Part shown: in pieces, positions 32,440 to 43,490 of the stretch
Layout: every line of letters starts with the position of its first letter
Position numbering within the stretch: the first letter of the stretch is position 1
Assembly: GCF_000002425.4 (NCBI RefSeq)
Contig: NC_037265.1
Span: 4,218,323-4,282,322 of the forward strand
Length of the DNA: 64,000 nt
Origin: Physcomitrium patens
Taxonomy: Eukaryota > Streptophyta > Bryopsida > Funariales > Funariaceae
Reading direction: 5' to 3'
Translations under genes and position numbers: made by a program
Notes under the pieces: generated by a model
Seen by the model: only the letters and a program-made list of their open reading frames with translations
Told to the model about the DNA's origin: nothing
Databases searched by the model: none

Positions 32440-33038
32440 AAGTAATCTTTCTTGGTGGCCGCATAAAGTTTTTAGAAATCTTGACAAATTCGAATATTCC
32501 CATTCTTTTTTGGCACCATCACGATTGGAGTAACTCACTCACTATTCGATACTGGATAAATAAAACCAACTACAAGAAGCTTGTCCAATTCCTCCTTCAC
32601 CATGAGGGAATATTTAGGATTAAGGCAATGTTGCCTCTATTGTATTGGTTTAGCATTCTCCTCTAAAATGATATGATGCTCACAAACTTCAATTGGAATT
32701 CCTTTTAAATCTGCATATGACCATGCAAAAGCAGTTTTATGCATTAAGAAGTAATCCACCCAAATTTCTTTCTCTTTTCCTTTTATATTGTCGTAAATCT
32801 GAATGATTTGGAGAGCCTCCCTTGTACCTAAATTAATAGGTTGACTTCGTAGAATTTCAAGAGTCTCTAGAATAATGTTCTACTCAATTCTAGAATCTTT
32901 CATAAAATCCAAAAAATTAGAACTTTCCAACTCTAGTTCCATAGCACTAACGTGATTAACATCCTGTCTATTCATCCAATATGCAATCATATGATCAGAA
33001 TCATCAATAACATCTAAAGGAACTAAGTACTCTCTCGG
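32440..33038 (-). pseudogene. RE-F reverse transcriptase N-terminal fragment
   Basis: On the minus strand: TAFAWSYADLKGIP, EHHIILEENAKPI, LNPKYSLMVKEELDKLL, WVTPIVMVPKKNGNIRIC and ATKKDYFSLPF. These are the entry motifs of gypsy RT. The palm with the YxDD site is absent. Stops are present. The upstream continuation lies beyond RE-E at 34812. Confidence 0.8.
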
Positions 33039-34811
33039 TGTCATGTTATAACATGACTATATGGTGAAAGATGATAATATGGATCTTATTATAGAAGAGC
33101 CAAGTTAAAAAAAAAGGTAGAAAAATATGGATAAAAGATAGGAAGGTAGTAAAACTTTTAGTAGTAATGCTGCCATTTTAGAAAATATAACTTCTACTTA
33201 CTTTGTAGGGCCATAAATAAGGCAAAACAAGGTAGATTGGAAAAATAAATAATATAGACATCTTAAGGAAGAAGTTAAGAGTAAATTCCAGTAAAAATTA
33301 CTTAGAAAAGCTAGATATTGATACTCGGAGAGGATTGGTTATGAATCAGGGTCGAAATCAGACCCTGGGGCACAAAACTGAGTCTCAACAACGACTCTGG
33401 GATTTTTTGGCAGATCGAAGAATAAGAATTGATAGCAGATTAGATAGGATTTTTATAGGCATTAATTTTGGATGATTTGAAGCTGGTATGACTTTGTAAG
33501 AGCTTTGCAAAGTCAAGGTTTGTTTCAGATGACTTGGGTTTTATGAAATAAAATAGGATTTACATTTTGGATGATTTCAAGAGTTTTGTAATAGATCTAG
33601 GAATGAAATTTTGTGGATTTATGGTTATAGTTGTTTTCTATATGTATTATGAATTTTAGCTCGATCTAACGGTTGAATTGAGGAATATTGAGGTTTAAGT
33701 GGGTCAAGGTCTCAGAAAGTAGAATTTTAGGTCCAGTGGGGGTTTTTAAGATTATTGCAATCTACTAGTTGGATTGGAGTAAAACTTACATGAGAAGATA
33801 TTAGACTTGATTTTCTATGCATATGAGAATTCTGAGATCAATCGAACGGTGCAATGGAGAGATATTGGCTTTGGAAGATTGGCATCAAGATTAGAGAAGG
33901 AGGCCAGCCAATATCCAAGTACATTTTTGAGATTATCATCAATTTTATAACTTCGATCCTTTTAAAAAAAAATTTACTTGTTTATAACTTATTTTTTTAG
34001 AAGTGTGAAAAATTTGAGTTAAGATCAACAGTTTATTCATTAGTTATTAAGATTTAAATCTATTATAGGAATTACTAGGATTTGATTTAAGATTTGGTTG
34101 GGATTTATTTAGGGTTTAGGATTTGGTTAGGGTTTGGTTTAGGATTTAGGATTTGGATTAGGATTTGGTTAGAGTTTGGATTAGGATTTGATTAGAGTTT
34201 GATTTAGGGTTTAAGATTTAGTTAGGATTTAGTTTAGGATTTAGGATTTAGTTAGGATTTGATTTAGGATTTAGGATTTGGATTAGGATTTAGTTAGGAT
34301 TTGATTTAGGGTTTAGGATTTGGATTAAAATTTGGTTTAGGGTTTAAGATTTAGATTAAGATTTGATTAGGACTTGATTTAGGATTTAAGATTTGGTTTA
34401 GGCTTTAGTTAGGATTTGGTTTAGGATTTGGTTGGGATTTAGTTTAAGGTTTATTTAGGGTTTGATTCAGGGTTTAGGATTTTATTAGGATTTAAGATTC
34501 AATTAGTTTTGGCCTAAAGTTTGAATGAAGTTCAATAGGATTTTAACTAGAATAAAATTAAGATTGAATTGAGATGTATTTGAGTGATATTTGTGATCCT
34601 TTTAATATTTCTTTAAGAATTCTTATTTTTTGTTTGAAATTTCTTTGAGGTTTTTTTTGAATTTGATTAAGCTTGCTTGACATTATTATGGTCTAATTAG
34701 AGCATTTTTAGTATTCTATTAGAATTAAGATTTTGTTATTGCAATTTCCATTCTTCCTTGTACAGCCAAGTGCTCGGAGCATTTTCAAGCAAGACTTCAC
34801 ATATTATGACA
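33039..34811 (+). repeat. RE-E: solo LTR (1773 bp) inside RE-F pol
   Basis: It begins TGTCATGTTATAACATGAC and ends CACATATTATGACA, the same family as RE-G, with which it shares most of its length. The flanks TCGG and CCAA agree if three transitions are allowed. RE-F coding sequence continues on both sides, proving that it is an insertion. Confidence 0.85.
34076..34500 (+). repeat. Degenerate telomere-like array in RE-E
   Basis: More than thirty irregular units of the type GATTTAGG, TTTAGGA, TTTGGTTAGGG. Some exact TTTAGGG occur (for example near 34112 and 34137). It is an expanded version of the array in RE-G. Confidence 0.8.
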
Positions 34812-35782
34812 CCAATCCCTTGTACTGGTATTTCATTTTAGTGTTCTTGATAACTTGCCTTGTATCAGCATAAATTGGGTCAGCTGCACCAATTTCTTCT
34901 TCTATAGACTCATCTTCACAATCCAATGTGAATTTTGAACTAGCAAATTGAGTTTCTCCGTGATATTGGATAGGGTATATTTGAAGCACAATTTTATCAT
35001 TACCTTTTTTAATTATCAATGTACCACGGCCCTAATCATTTTGAGCTTTAGCTTGATACAGCCACGATCGCTCCAATAAAATTGTATCAAGCTAAAGCTC
35101 AAAATTGGGTATGACAATATAGAGCTTCAGAATCGAAAAACAATATAATCAATTTTATAGGTAATCCCCGCAATTACTGTATCAATACTTCGTAAAATAC
35201 CCATAGGTTTAACTCGACTGGAGTCAGCCATTCTCAAAACTACTATAGTAGGTAATAAGTGATCCAAATCCAATTCCTCTATTATAGCAGCATTCATAAG
35301 ATTTACACTAGATCATCCATCTACTTGTATTCGCGATACTAATATTCCATCAATTGAGACATCAATCGTTGGCTATCAATTTATTTTAGGATTATCAGGC
35401 CAAGATCGGGATTCAAACTTACTTCTTGGATTTCTTTATTTCGAGATCTGCAATAAATTAATGAGAAATTCAATATAGTTTGGCACTTAGGTGCTACCGC
35501 CAATAGTTGCTTCATAGAGATCATGGACTGTATGGTGCCCAAATCTTTTAGAATATCATATGATTCTATATTAGTGGTAATTTCCAATGTCTGTTTCTTC
35601 TTCCCAGTCCTAGATACCAACGTAGGTAAATTGGTTTTCTCTATATTGGAAATTGATAAAGCTACTAGAACTAAATTTGACAGAGCCTGTAAAATCAATT
35701 CTTTCAACAAGTAAGATTGTTCTCCCAATTGGGCTGATATTGGTTCTTTAGAATTCACGCCTCTGAGAAGATCTTTCAACAA
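34812..35782 (-). pseudogene. RE-F protease region
   Basis: On the minus strand an open stretch (35782-35381) carries EPISAQLGEQSYLLKELI and an acidic linker. Broken frames then read LMNAAIIEELDLDHLLP, RVKPMGILRSIDTVIAGI and DRGxIKLKLK-type sequence. An intact piece (35019-34804) starts IIKKGNDKIVLQIYP. This matches the retropepsin-like domain preceding RT in several plant and fungal gypsy elements. The catalytic D-S/T-G triad is not preserved in readable form. Confidence 0.6.
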
Positions 35783-35799
35783 AAAGGACGTTTCTTGAA

Positions 35800-37240
35800 A
35801 CTATGTAGAGAACAAAACAGCTTGAAACAGAACCAAAACCTCCGTAATCGTGACCTCATTGGATTGCACAACTAATTCAGGTCTTATACTAGATAAGATA
35901 CTCATATCAGGATCTAGATTGAATGTCCCCGTAATTGGGTCAAATTAGCCCTTCGCATTAGGTTCATCCAAATGTTGAATTAGTCCTTTTCTCTTTTGCT
36001 GACTCCTGGTAAGAACGGCTTAGACACATTCTACCCGATTTACTGGAAAATCTTGAGGACTTTGATTTATCTCCTCCATTTTTCCTTGGTTTTGGATTTG
36101 CTGATCCCGATTGTTGAAATTGAATGGAGCATTACATTGTTGATAAGTATGCCCCGACTACTTGCAATTCCCACAAATTGGTATATAATCGTCACTGGCT
36201 CTAGGATTGGGACATTCACTGGCATACTGACCAATCTGTTTGCAACTGAAACAACGAAGTAGTCTTCTTGCACCCCCATCTAGCATATCGGGTGTCTCCA
36301 CCGGTATATACCTATTAGGCTTGTTCCATGTAGGATTAAAAAATGATCCTGGTTGTCTCGTTGGTACGGAGGGTACTTGGTTCGATGATACTAGTGGAGC
36401 ATATTGTTGATGTCACATACGGTGGTATAGCTTGTAATAGAGTGACATTAATTACTCCTTGAATATTAGCACTGGAATTGGCCATTGTTTCGATGACGCC
36501 AGTGGAGCATATTGCTGATATCTCTGCTGCTCTTTTCTATAGTTTTGGAGGTTTGATGCAGACCTTTGATTAAACTTCGAACTTTAAAATTTATTGAATG
36601 CTCAATTTTTTCAATTAGATCGATTTTCATTCCATCCAAATGTATTTTTTATTTGAACTTGATTAACTTCCTAATGAGTCAGTGAGATCATGGTCTGATT
36701 ACTGAATTGTTGTTGCCTTTGCCAATTCCAACAATTAGTTGTTAAATACTTTTCTCCACAAAATGTATATTGATCCATCATTTATGAAGGTGAAGGATAT
36801 TTTGTTACCAAATGACCATGACCCTTACAATTACTGCACCATACATTGGTCCTAGTATTTGTAGGCTTGTGCCTCTTCTCCTTATCCTTGGCCATATTAA
36901 CAACCATTTCCTCCATTTTCTTCGTCACGTTCAATAACAAGGTTTCATTGGAATCTTTTTGGACTAGTATTAATGGTTACTCTACCATAATTAACGCTTG
37001 TTGTTGGTACAAAAAATATGGAGCATACGTTGTTGTCATATTTGGTAGTATATCTTGTAATGGGATGATATTAATTGGCCCCTGAATATTGGCACTGGAA
37101 TTGGCCACTATTTCTAACATCTGTGGATAACTACCTATTGATCCGTTCCAAGTAGGATTTTGATAGCTAGCTTGAATTGGAATCATCATGGCCTCTATTT
37201 TTAATAATTGGTCATAATGACATTCTTCCCACATCTTTGC
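35800..37240 (-). pseudogene. RE-F gag C-terminal part with zinc knuckles
   Basis: After the capsid, broken frames read SYPQMLEIVANSSANIQG and then a knuckle C-SN-C-KGHG-H-LVTK-Y (last cysteine lost, about 36795-36840). A partial repeat of the NSSANIQG segment follows (36390-36490), then C-FS-C-KQIG-Q-YASE-C and C-GN-C-K with a stop in the next knuckle. From about 36490 down to 35790 the DNA runs parallel to the LTRs of RE-D, RE-B and RE-A, in the opposite chromosomal orientation to RE-D. Confidence 0.65.
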
Positions 37241-37951
37241 TCATGCCAATGATGCCTCTACGATAGCTGGTCGAGCCTCTTTTATAAATATTTTTAATTC
37301 AGGTGGATACAAACCGTTAATTAATATCGACAATATAAACGCATTTGATATTTGATTATTTGGCCATTTACAAAGTATATCCACGACTCGGCCATAATAT
37401 GACTCTATTGATTCCTCCGCAAAGATCATGCTATTCATAAAACTTTCTCTAAGCTGATCTTCAAATCCAATAGGTTTAAAATGGATTACGAAGGTATTTC
37501 TCAAGGCCTCCCAATTGGAAAAACTACCCACTTGTTGCCGATTATACCATTCAAAAGTTGTATCTTTTAAAGTTGTTGGCAACTATCTCAACCAAATGTC
37601 TTCAGTTCTACCATTATTAGTCACACAAGCTGTCAAGAATTAAGATATATGGTGATCGGGATCAGAGCCCGGCCAACCACTAAAAATAGGTAATGGTGCC
37701 ACACTTGTAGTGCGGTCTCCTACTGCTCCCATGTGTACCACAATTGGTACTTCTAGCACTCCCGCCACCATTGGTGTTATCACTGGTCTCCTTGCTATTT
37801 GAATTTGAATTTTTCTTCTTTTGGTTTTATTTGGACCTACAATTCTTTTTTGTCGTTCCCATAGGAGATTTCTTATGAGTAATCGCTCATATCTTTTTTT
37901 TTCTTGTCAATCAATTCTTTGATAATCCTCCCTTTCATGATTATTACTCAT
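37241..37951 (-). pseudogene. RE-F gag capsid region
   Basis: It likely starts at ATG 37951 (MSNNHERED). The N-terminal basic region WERQKRIVGPNKTKRR is followed by VAPLPIFSGWPGSDPDHHI, LPTTLKDTTFEWYNRQ, ALRNTFVIHFKP and INGLYPPELKIFIKEARP, the classic retrotransposon gag profile. Three in-frame stops (near 37905, 37640 and 37590) break it. The final 113 codons are open. Confidence 0.75.
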
Positions 37952-38102
37952 AATCTTTTATTCTTCTTTACAAAATCAATACTACCTTAAAATTATAACT
38001 CACATATTTGTAACTCTAAAACTGGTTCTTCTCACATTCTCATTTAACATATAATTCCATCTCTCATACAATCAATTTCTAACATTTCATATTCTTATCA
38101 TT

Positions 38103-38123
38103 TCCTTGGCAGCGGTACCAAAA
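38103..38123 (-). other. RE-F primer binding site (Asp-tRNA type)
   Basis: On the minus strand TTGGTACCGCTGCCAAGGA follows the LTR end and differs from the frequent TTGGCGCCGTTGCCGGGGA by transitions only. Confidence 0.6.
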
Positions 38124-38899
38124 TATTATTCTTGTTGTGTTCAAGCTTCAGTATACTAAAGCAATTGAACTAATAGAAGTGGATTCGAACACGAGAAAAG
38201 ACTGGTTATACAAATTAGGTCTGTTAGTGTCACAATTGATTGTATTCTAGCTATCTGAAATCAATTATCAAACTAAAAAACACCTAGGCTTACTACTTCT
38301 ATCTTAATTCAATACATAATCCATTCTACAAATATCAATTCAACAATACTTCCATATTCTTATCGGTTCATCTCCCACTTACTCTCTTTGTGATTTATAT
38401 ATATTCAATTACTAATCTCTAGCTTACTTATTATATTCACGTTTTCAATTCATCACACAGAATTCAATATCATCACTTAACACAACACAATTTGATAATC
38501 TCAATTCTCAAGGTCACAAATTTTTTCCAAAACGATCAGTCCAAAGTCATATTCCACAATATTCTAATCACAATTTCAACTATACTTCTCTCAATCACAA
38601 TTCTTCACAAGTAAATAATAAAAGCAAAGAAAACAAAGAGGTAGCACCAAGCTTATCCCAGCTTACGACTCTCATAGTTTGGCCCCCTGACTTACGACTC
38701 TCATAGTCTAATCTCCCGGCTTACAACTCTCACAGTTTGGCCCCGATTTCCCTTTTCTCAACCTCTTTATCCTACCAAAAGATGGACCTTCGGCTAGCAA
38801 ATTCCAAAGGTTATGACCCTTTGAATTCTTAACCATTTGTTCCACTAACAACCTACTGTTACCAACAAAATTTATTTACCTATTCTATACTATTCTATA
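38124..38899 (-). repeat. RE-F 5' LTR
   Basis: A counterpart of 31207-31976. It has three tandem copies of a segment of about 32 bp around GGCTTACGACTCTCATAG (38659-38755) where the other LTR has one, a deletion near 38868, and a terminal 10-bp duplication (38881-38900). Confidence 0.8.
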
Positions 38900-39810
38900 C
38901 TTAGTTTCATAGGATTTTGGAAGGACTTTGCAATCGTTGATTCAAAGTCAGTGTTTGTATTGGTGATTTGGATTTTTTGCAATAAAGCTAGGGCTAGTAC
39001 TCTTGACTGTTTTGTGAAATTGAAGAAACATCTGTGGTTGAAATTTTAGAGGTGTCTAGATGGTTGAGTATGCCAAGTGCATGAAAAAAAATTTATTAAT
39101 CTAACGGTACAGATAGAGGATATTTGATCATTAATATAAAGAAGTATCAAAAGTTGGTAGATTGGGGTTGTTTAGGATTTCTGAAATATCTGAAGATCTA
39201 CTACCTGGAATAAGGTGAATTTTGGCATAATAAGTCGAGGACTTAAAGACAGAGCTATAAACAAAGTTTGAATGAGAATTAACAATTAGAGAAGGAGAAA
39301 TTACAATTCAAAGTTTGTCATCAATTTTCTAGGCGATAGTCAAGGAACATCAGTGTGGATTTATGGCATTTTCTTGCAATCTGTAAGTAGGATTGGATTG
39401 AAACTTCTTGAGCATTTAGAAGACTTACAAAGACACTAATAGTAGAAGTTTTACAATGATCGGATGGTGAGATTGAGAATTACAGCTTCCCGAAGCTTGT
39501 TGTCTAGGGTTAGGATTTAAAAATTTAAAAAATTAAAAAATTAAAATTAAAAATTAAAAATAAAATAAAATAAAATAAAATAAAACTAACAAAGTAAAAA
39601 AAGAATTTGTACTTATAATAGCTTGAAGTTATTAAAAATAGTATTTCTAAATTTTTTGTATTGAAATTAAGCTTTACATTGAAATCCATAATAGTTTGTA
39701 TTTAAATGGTTGAAATCTACTAGACTACTTGGATACTTGCAAAACATTGTTTTATCTTCCATAGCCAGATGCTCGGTGTATTTTTAAGCAAGATAGCATG
39801 TAATACGACA
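38900..39810 (+). repeat. RE-D LTR, right part
   Basis: It follows the second half of the RE-B 3' LTR, including the TATAAAG box (near 39140) and the conserved end region GCTCGG...AAGCAAGA..ATGTAATACGACA. Confidence 0.8.
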
Positions 39811-40420
39811 ATAAATAAATCAAGTTTTGGAGCAGTATTTGAGATGTACTATTAACTATCATCAAGATAATTCGACAACTCTTTTACCATTTGCAGAGTT
39901 TGCATATAATAATTTGGTACATTCTTCCATTCAATAAACACCTTTCTTTGCCAATCATGGTTATCATTCATATCTTGATATTTTTGACTTTTCAAAAGTT
40001 GATAATCTTGTGGTGGAAGATTTAGCAAATCACTTGTCAGAGCTACATACAACAATGAAGATACAATTAAAGGAAGCTCAAGAATGACAAAAGACCAATG
40101 CAGATGCCTATTGCAAGGAGCAACCACAATATAATATAGGTGACTAGGTATGGTTATTTCATTGTAACATCAAGACTACTTGTCCTTGTGATAAATTAGA
40201 TTATCGTAAGCTGAGACCTTTTCCTATTTATAAACAAATCAATTGTGTTGCTTATTGATTACATCTACCAGAGTCTACGAAGATCCACCTTATATTTCAC
40301 ATATCTCTTTTGGAGCCATATAAGATAGTAAAAATCTTGGGAAGAAGACAAATGCCACCTTCTTCTATAGAAGTAGATAATAATCAAGAATTTGAAGTAG
40401 AAGAAGTCTTAGACTCAAGG
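39811..40420 (+). pseudogene. RE-K integrase, remainder of core and C-terminal region
   Basis: It resumes with [17 protein letters not shown] and [11 protein letters not shown], typical of the end of gypsy integrase cores, then KLRPFPIYKQI and IHLIFHISLLEPYK of the C-terminal (GPY/F-like) module. Stops and frameshifts are present. Confidence 0.8.
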
Positions 40421-40564
40421 TGGCGCTGAAATAGGTTAAAATATCTTATTCATTGGTACAGATATGATATTAATGAACGTACATGGGAGCCATCAAAGAA
40501 CCTCACAAATATAGCAAAGAAAGTTGAAGACTTTCATCAACGACATCCATCAAAACTAAGATGA
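40381..40564 (+). pseudogene. RE-K chromodomain
   Basis: FEVEEVLDSRWR, a stop, then NRLKYLIHWYRYDINERTWEPSKNL and VEDFHQRHP give the chromodomain pattern, including the tyrosine/tryptophan cage positions and the WEP motif. In chromoviruses it directs integration to heterochromatin. It follows integrase directly. Confidence 0.85.
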
Positions 40565-40642
40565 AGAATAACAAATCTTTGCTATAAAAGAAACAAGAAC
40601 AAAAGAAAATAACATTCTACCTTCTATCTTTCATTGTAGCTT

Positions 40643-41083
40643 ATGTGTATTTATGATGAGATGGAGCACCAACAATCAACAGATTCAATTCAAGAGCTTT
40701 CATTTGTGGACTTACCAAACGAGATATTGCAATTGTCACAACGTTCAAGACAACAAAATCGAGATGAAGATCTTCAAGAACAACATGTCCATCCTCAAAT
40801 AGATGGCAAGATACAACATATTTAGTATCATGATCTTGGAAGAGGCTCCCAATGTTTAGTAATTTTATTAGAGGTAGGAACAACTCCTAACGGTGTTCCA
40901 AATGTTTTATTTGAAGGAAGTTATGAAGGCCTCAAAAATGACCAAATAATAGGGTGGTTTTTTTGCCCTAGTATAGGACACTATAGATGGTTGAGAGGAC
41001 CTATCAACCATTTTTTAATAGAGCAAAGATCAGAGTATGTAGCAAATACAATTTGTCACATCTTAGACTTCTTCAACATATGA
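40643..41083 (+). pseudogene. RE-K accessory ORF (ORF3), unknown function
   Basis: A frame of 146 codons from ATG 40643 to TGA 41081-41083, broken by a single TAG (40823-40825). Motifs shared with RE-C are QEQHVHPQIDGKIQ, YHDLGRGS, LVILLEVGTTPNGVPN, LFEGSYEGLKND, GHYRWLRGPINH, EQRSEYVANTI. It lies 80 bp after the chromodomain and ends 27 bp before the polypurine tract, so it is a separate 3' gene of the element. No signal peptide or membrane helix is visible. It could be an envelope-position ORF by location only; the sequence shows nothing envelope-like. Confidence 0.6.
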
Positions 41084-41108
41084 AGATGGCTCCTAGTGGA
41101 ACTCATTC

Positions 41109-41120
41109 TTAGAAGAGGGG
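41109..41120 (+). other. RE-K polypurine tract
   Basis: AGAAGAGGGG lies three bases before the 3' LTR start TGTCACGG. Confidence 0.7.
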
Positions 41121-41123
41121 TAA

Positions 41124-41673
41124 TGTCACGGACATATATATTTACCTCAATAGTTACTTATATGATTAAATAGAAGTATATAAATATAGAATAATTTCAT
41201 AAAGTCTTCTAGAAAAGCTTCCTAGAAGCATAATAGATGCAATTTTGACTTTAGATGTGTTTGTAGGTTAGAAACTTGGCCAAAAAGCTAACCATGTATT
41301 GGTAGCTTGTGGAATAAGTTATCTCCATGTAGTAGCTTGTAGAACAAGCCAATTATGTGGCACATATATAGATAATTTGCCTTGCAAGATAAGACATGTA
41401 GCTAACAAAGTCAACACATGCTAGAAGTCTTATAGGACATCGCCATGTAGCTCTTAGTTAGATAGTATATATAGAAGCAAGAGTGAAGCCTTCTTCATTC
41501 TTATCAACGTCTTTCTAATCTTAGTCTTATTTCAAGACTTTCTAGTCTTTCTTGTTTTTGGCAATAGCCATTCTATTTAATATTATATCATCTTTTGAGT
41601 GACTTTTTAGTTCTATTCAGTGATAGAAGAGTGTATTGAGGATTTTCTTTCTTTGAGATTCATATCCTTGACA
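41124..41673 (+). repeat. RE-K 3' LTR
   Basis: 550 bp, starting TGTCACGGACATATATAT and ending CCTTGACA, with a TATATATA stretch near 41466. The flanking CTAAG matches CTAAA on the left side. Confidence 0.9.
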
Positions 41674-42250
41674 CTAAGAGAATAGCCATGTTGAATGCTT
41701 GTAGATTGCGACTCTATAAAAAATTACATCTCAATTAGAATTGCCAATTGATTTGGGATTAAAATGAAGGTAATCAAAGAAGAGAGTATATACCTAATAG
41801 ATAATTGAGAGTATGTATTGAACAACACATGAGAAGAAAAGACCTTGAGATTGAGTTACATCTATGCCTTAAGAAAAAAGTTCAAAGTAACAAAACTTAG
41901 ATATGATATTATCCTTGGTATACCATAGCTAGATGTGAAAAATAAGCAAGTTGATTGGTTAACAAGGATAATCTTCTTTAAAGATGGTAGATGCAAGGTG
42001 AATCTTTATACCTCGACATTAAGTTTTTGTACAAAAATAAGTTATAGCTAAAAGTTTATTTGTAGAAATGACCTTTATAGAAAAATAAATAAAATATAAG
42101 AAATTAGTATATATGGTGGTTTCAAATCTTGTCTTAGCAGTAGAAAAGACAACCAAAAGAATAGAGTAGATAATATAACTTATATATAAATATTGGAATT
42201 TCTTTCGAATTGACTTATATAGTAGCATGCTATCTAATCAAGGTACCTCC
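41674..42250 (+). pseudogene. RE-H protease relic
   Basis: VDCDSIKNYISIRIANR (about 41700-41750) aligns to the D-S-G-A..N-Y-I-S region of gypsy proteases. YDIILGIP.LDVKNKQVDW (about 41900-41960) aligns to the ILG-W-L motif. Many stops. It continues the plus-strand relic after RE-K. Confidence 0.6.
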
Positions 42251-43490
42251 TTCCAAATAAAACTATTGACTAGGTCCAAAGAAATATCATATTATAATTG
42301 TTTATAGTATGTAAAAATTAAGTAACCTATATAATATATTTATAAGTATTGATATAAATTAGAGTGGTTAATGGATTAATTTAAAGAGAATTGATGTAAG
42401 AAATTTTATTTAAACATTTATTTATGTTGATTATAGTGTTTAAATTATATAAGATTTAAATATTTAGTATAAAATTTAAGAAAAAGATTGGAGCTCAAAG
42501 ATGAAGATCTAAATCTCTAAGAAACTTATTTCGAAGAACAAATAGAAGATATGGATGGATGGAGGCAAAAGATAAAGATCTTCATCTCTATTGATCAAAG
42601 ACCATGCCTAATAGGCATTTAGTAAGCTATTTGTGACTATAATAAGGAATTTGGCGACTTTAAAAGGAGTACTTGAGAATCAAAAGCAAAGGATATAAGG
42701 TTTACAATTTAGGCTACAATTTTTAAGGAAAATTTTAAAAGATTTGAAATTAGGGTGATGAAATTATAGCCATTTGAAGTTAAGGTGTCTTTTGAAGATA
42801 TTCTATCATTCTTTTGAAGATACAAGGCATTTTATGATAAATTTTGAAGATTAAAAGATATACTTATAAAGTATATTTCAAGATCTATATCTTTTATAGA
42901 AGAATTTTTTCATTTAGAGCTTTTATGAAGGAGTTATAGAGCGTTGAAAATAATATATATAATTCAAAAGCAGTAACTCAGTCATTTTATTGATAGTAAT
43001 GGTTGGAACCATAGTTTGAGTTTCCAAGTGATTTTTGGGCTCAAAATTTTCAAAAATCTGTATTATTAGATTAAAAAACTAAATATTAAAATTTTATGGT
43101 ATTTAAATATTTAGTTTGTGAGATATAAAGAAAATTATACATATGTATGTATAAGTAAGGGTTTGAAGCTATTGTTAGGATTTTGGCAATATCTCAATAT
43201 TCGTAATGAATTTATAGTTGAAATTTGTTATAATAGTTGTTAAAAGTATATTAGTACTTCATATAAAATTTTAGTTTGTTTGAGTGGTCCAATCATGAAA
43301 TATAAGGTATTGAAGTTAGGAAAAAATTCATCTTAAAGATATACAAGATTTTATAATATTTTTATCACATTTTTGGTGATTTTTGGTACTTGAGGCTTCT
43401 ATATTGATGTAATTGCTCCTATAGGGATAATTTTATATATAAAATTGGTATTTTTTTAATCTTGAGATTTGATTAAGCAATTAGTGACAA
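42251..43490 (+). other. Undetermined AT-rich segment between RE-H protease and RT
   Basis: About 1.2 kb with no ORF or motif where a short linker would be expected. It may be another decayed insertion such as a solo LTR, but no terminal pair was found. Confidence 0.35.

Larger units (their letters stand above)
31207..38899 (-). mobile_element. RE-F: gypsy element with truncated pol, minus strand
   Basis: The LTRs are at 31207-31976 and 38124-38899. The flanks ATTAG and CTTAG give a 5-bp duplication with one mismatch. The element reads gag, CCHC knuckles, protease and the N-terminus of RT; after the motif KKDYFSLPF it passes directly to non-coding sequence and the 3' LTR. RNase H and integrase are missing, so it is a deletion derivative. 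The primer site resembles the aspartate-tRNA type of Tat/Athila-like elements. RE-E interrupts it at 33039-34811. Confidence 0.85.
30138..39810 (+). mobile_element. RE-D: solo LTR of the RE-A/B group, split by RE-F
   Basis: It starts TGTCATGTTGTAACATGAC (30138) and ends CATGTAATACGACA (39810). The flanks ATAG (30134-30137) and ATAA (39811-39814) are a 4-bp duplication with one transition. After removing RE-F the LTR is about 1.98 kb, longer than the 1.2 kb of RE-A/B because it keeps more of a captured gag segment. No internal region is present. Confidence 0.8.
25580..41673 (+). mobile_element. RE-K: decayed chromovirus with an extra 3' ORF
   Basis: The LTRs are at 25580-26099 (520 bp) and 41124-41673 (550 bp). 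The flanks CTAAA and CTAAG form a 5-bp duplication with one transition. Gag, protease, RT, RNase H, integrase and chromodomain occur in order, followed by an accessory ORF and a polypurine tract. All are stop-riddled. The integrase is split by RE-D at 30137. The LTR difference in length comes mainly from a short duplicated piece (near 41320-41350) in the 3' copy. Confidence 0.9.
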
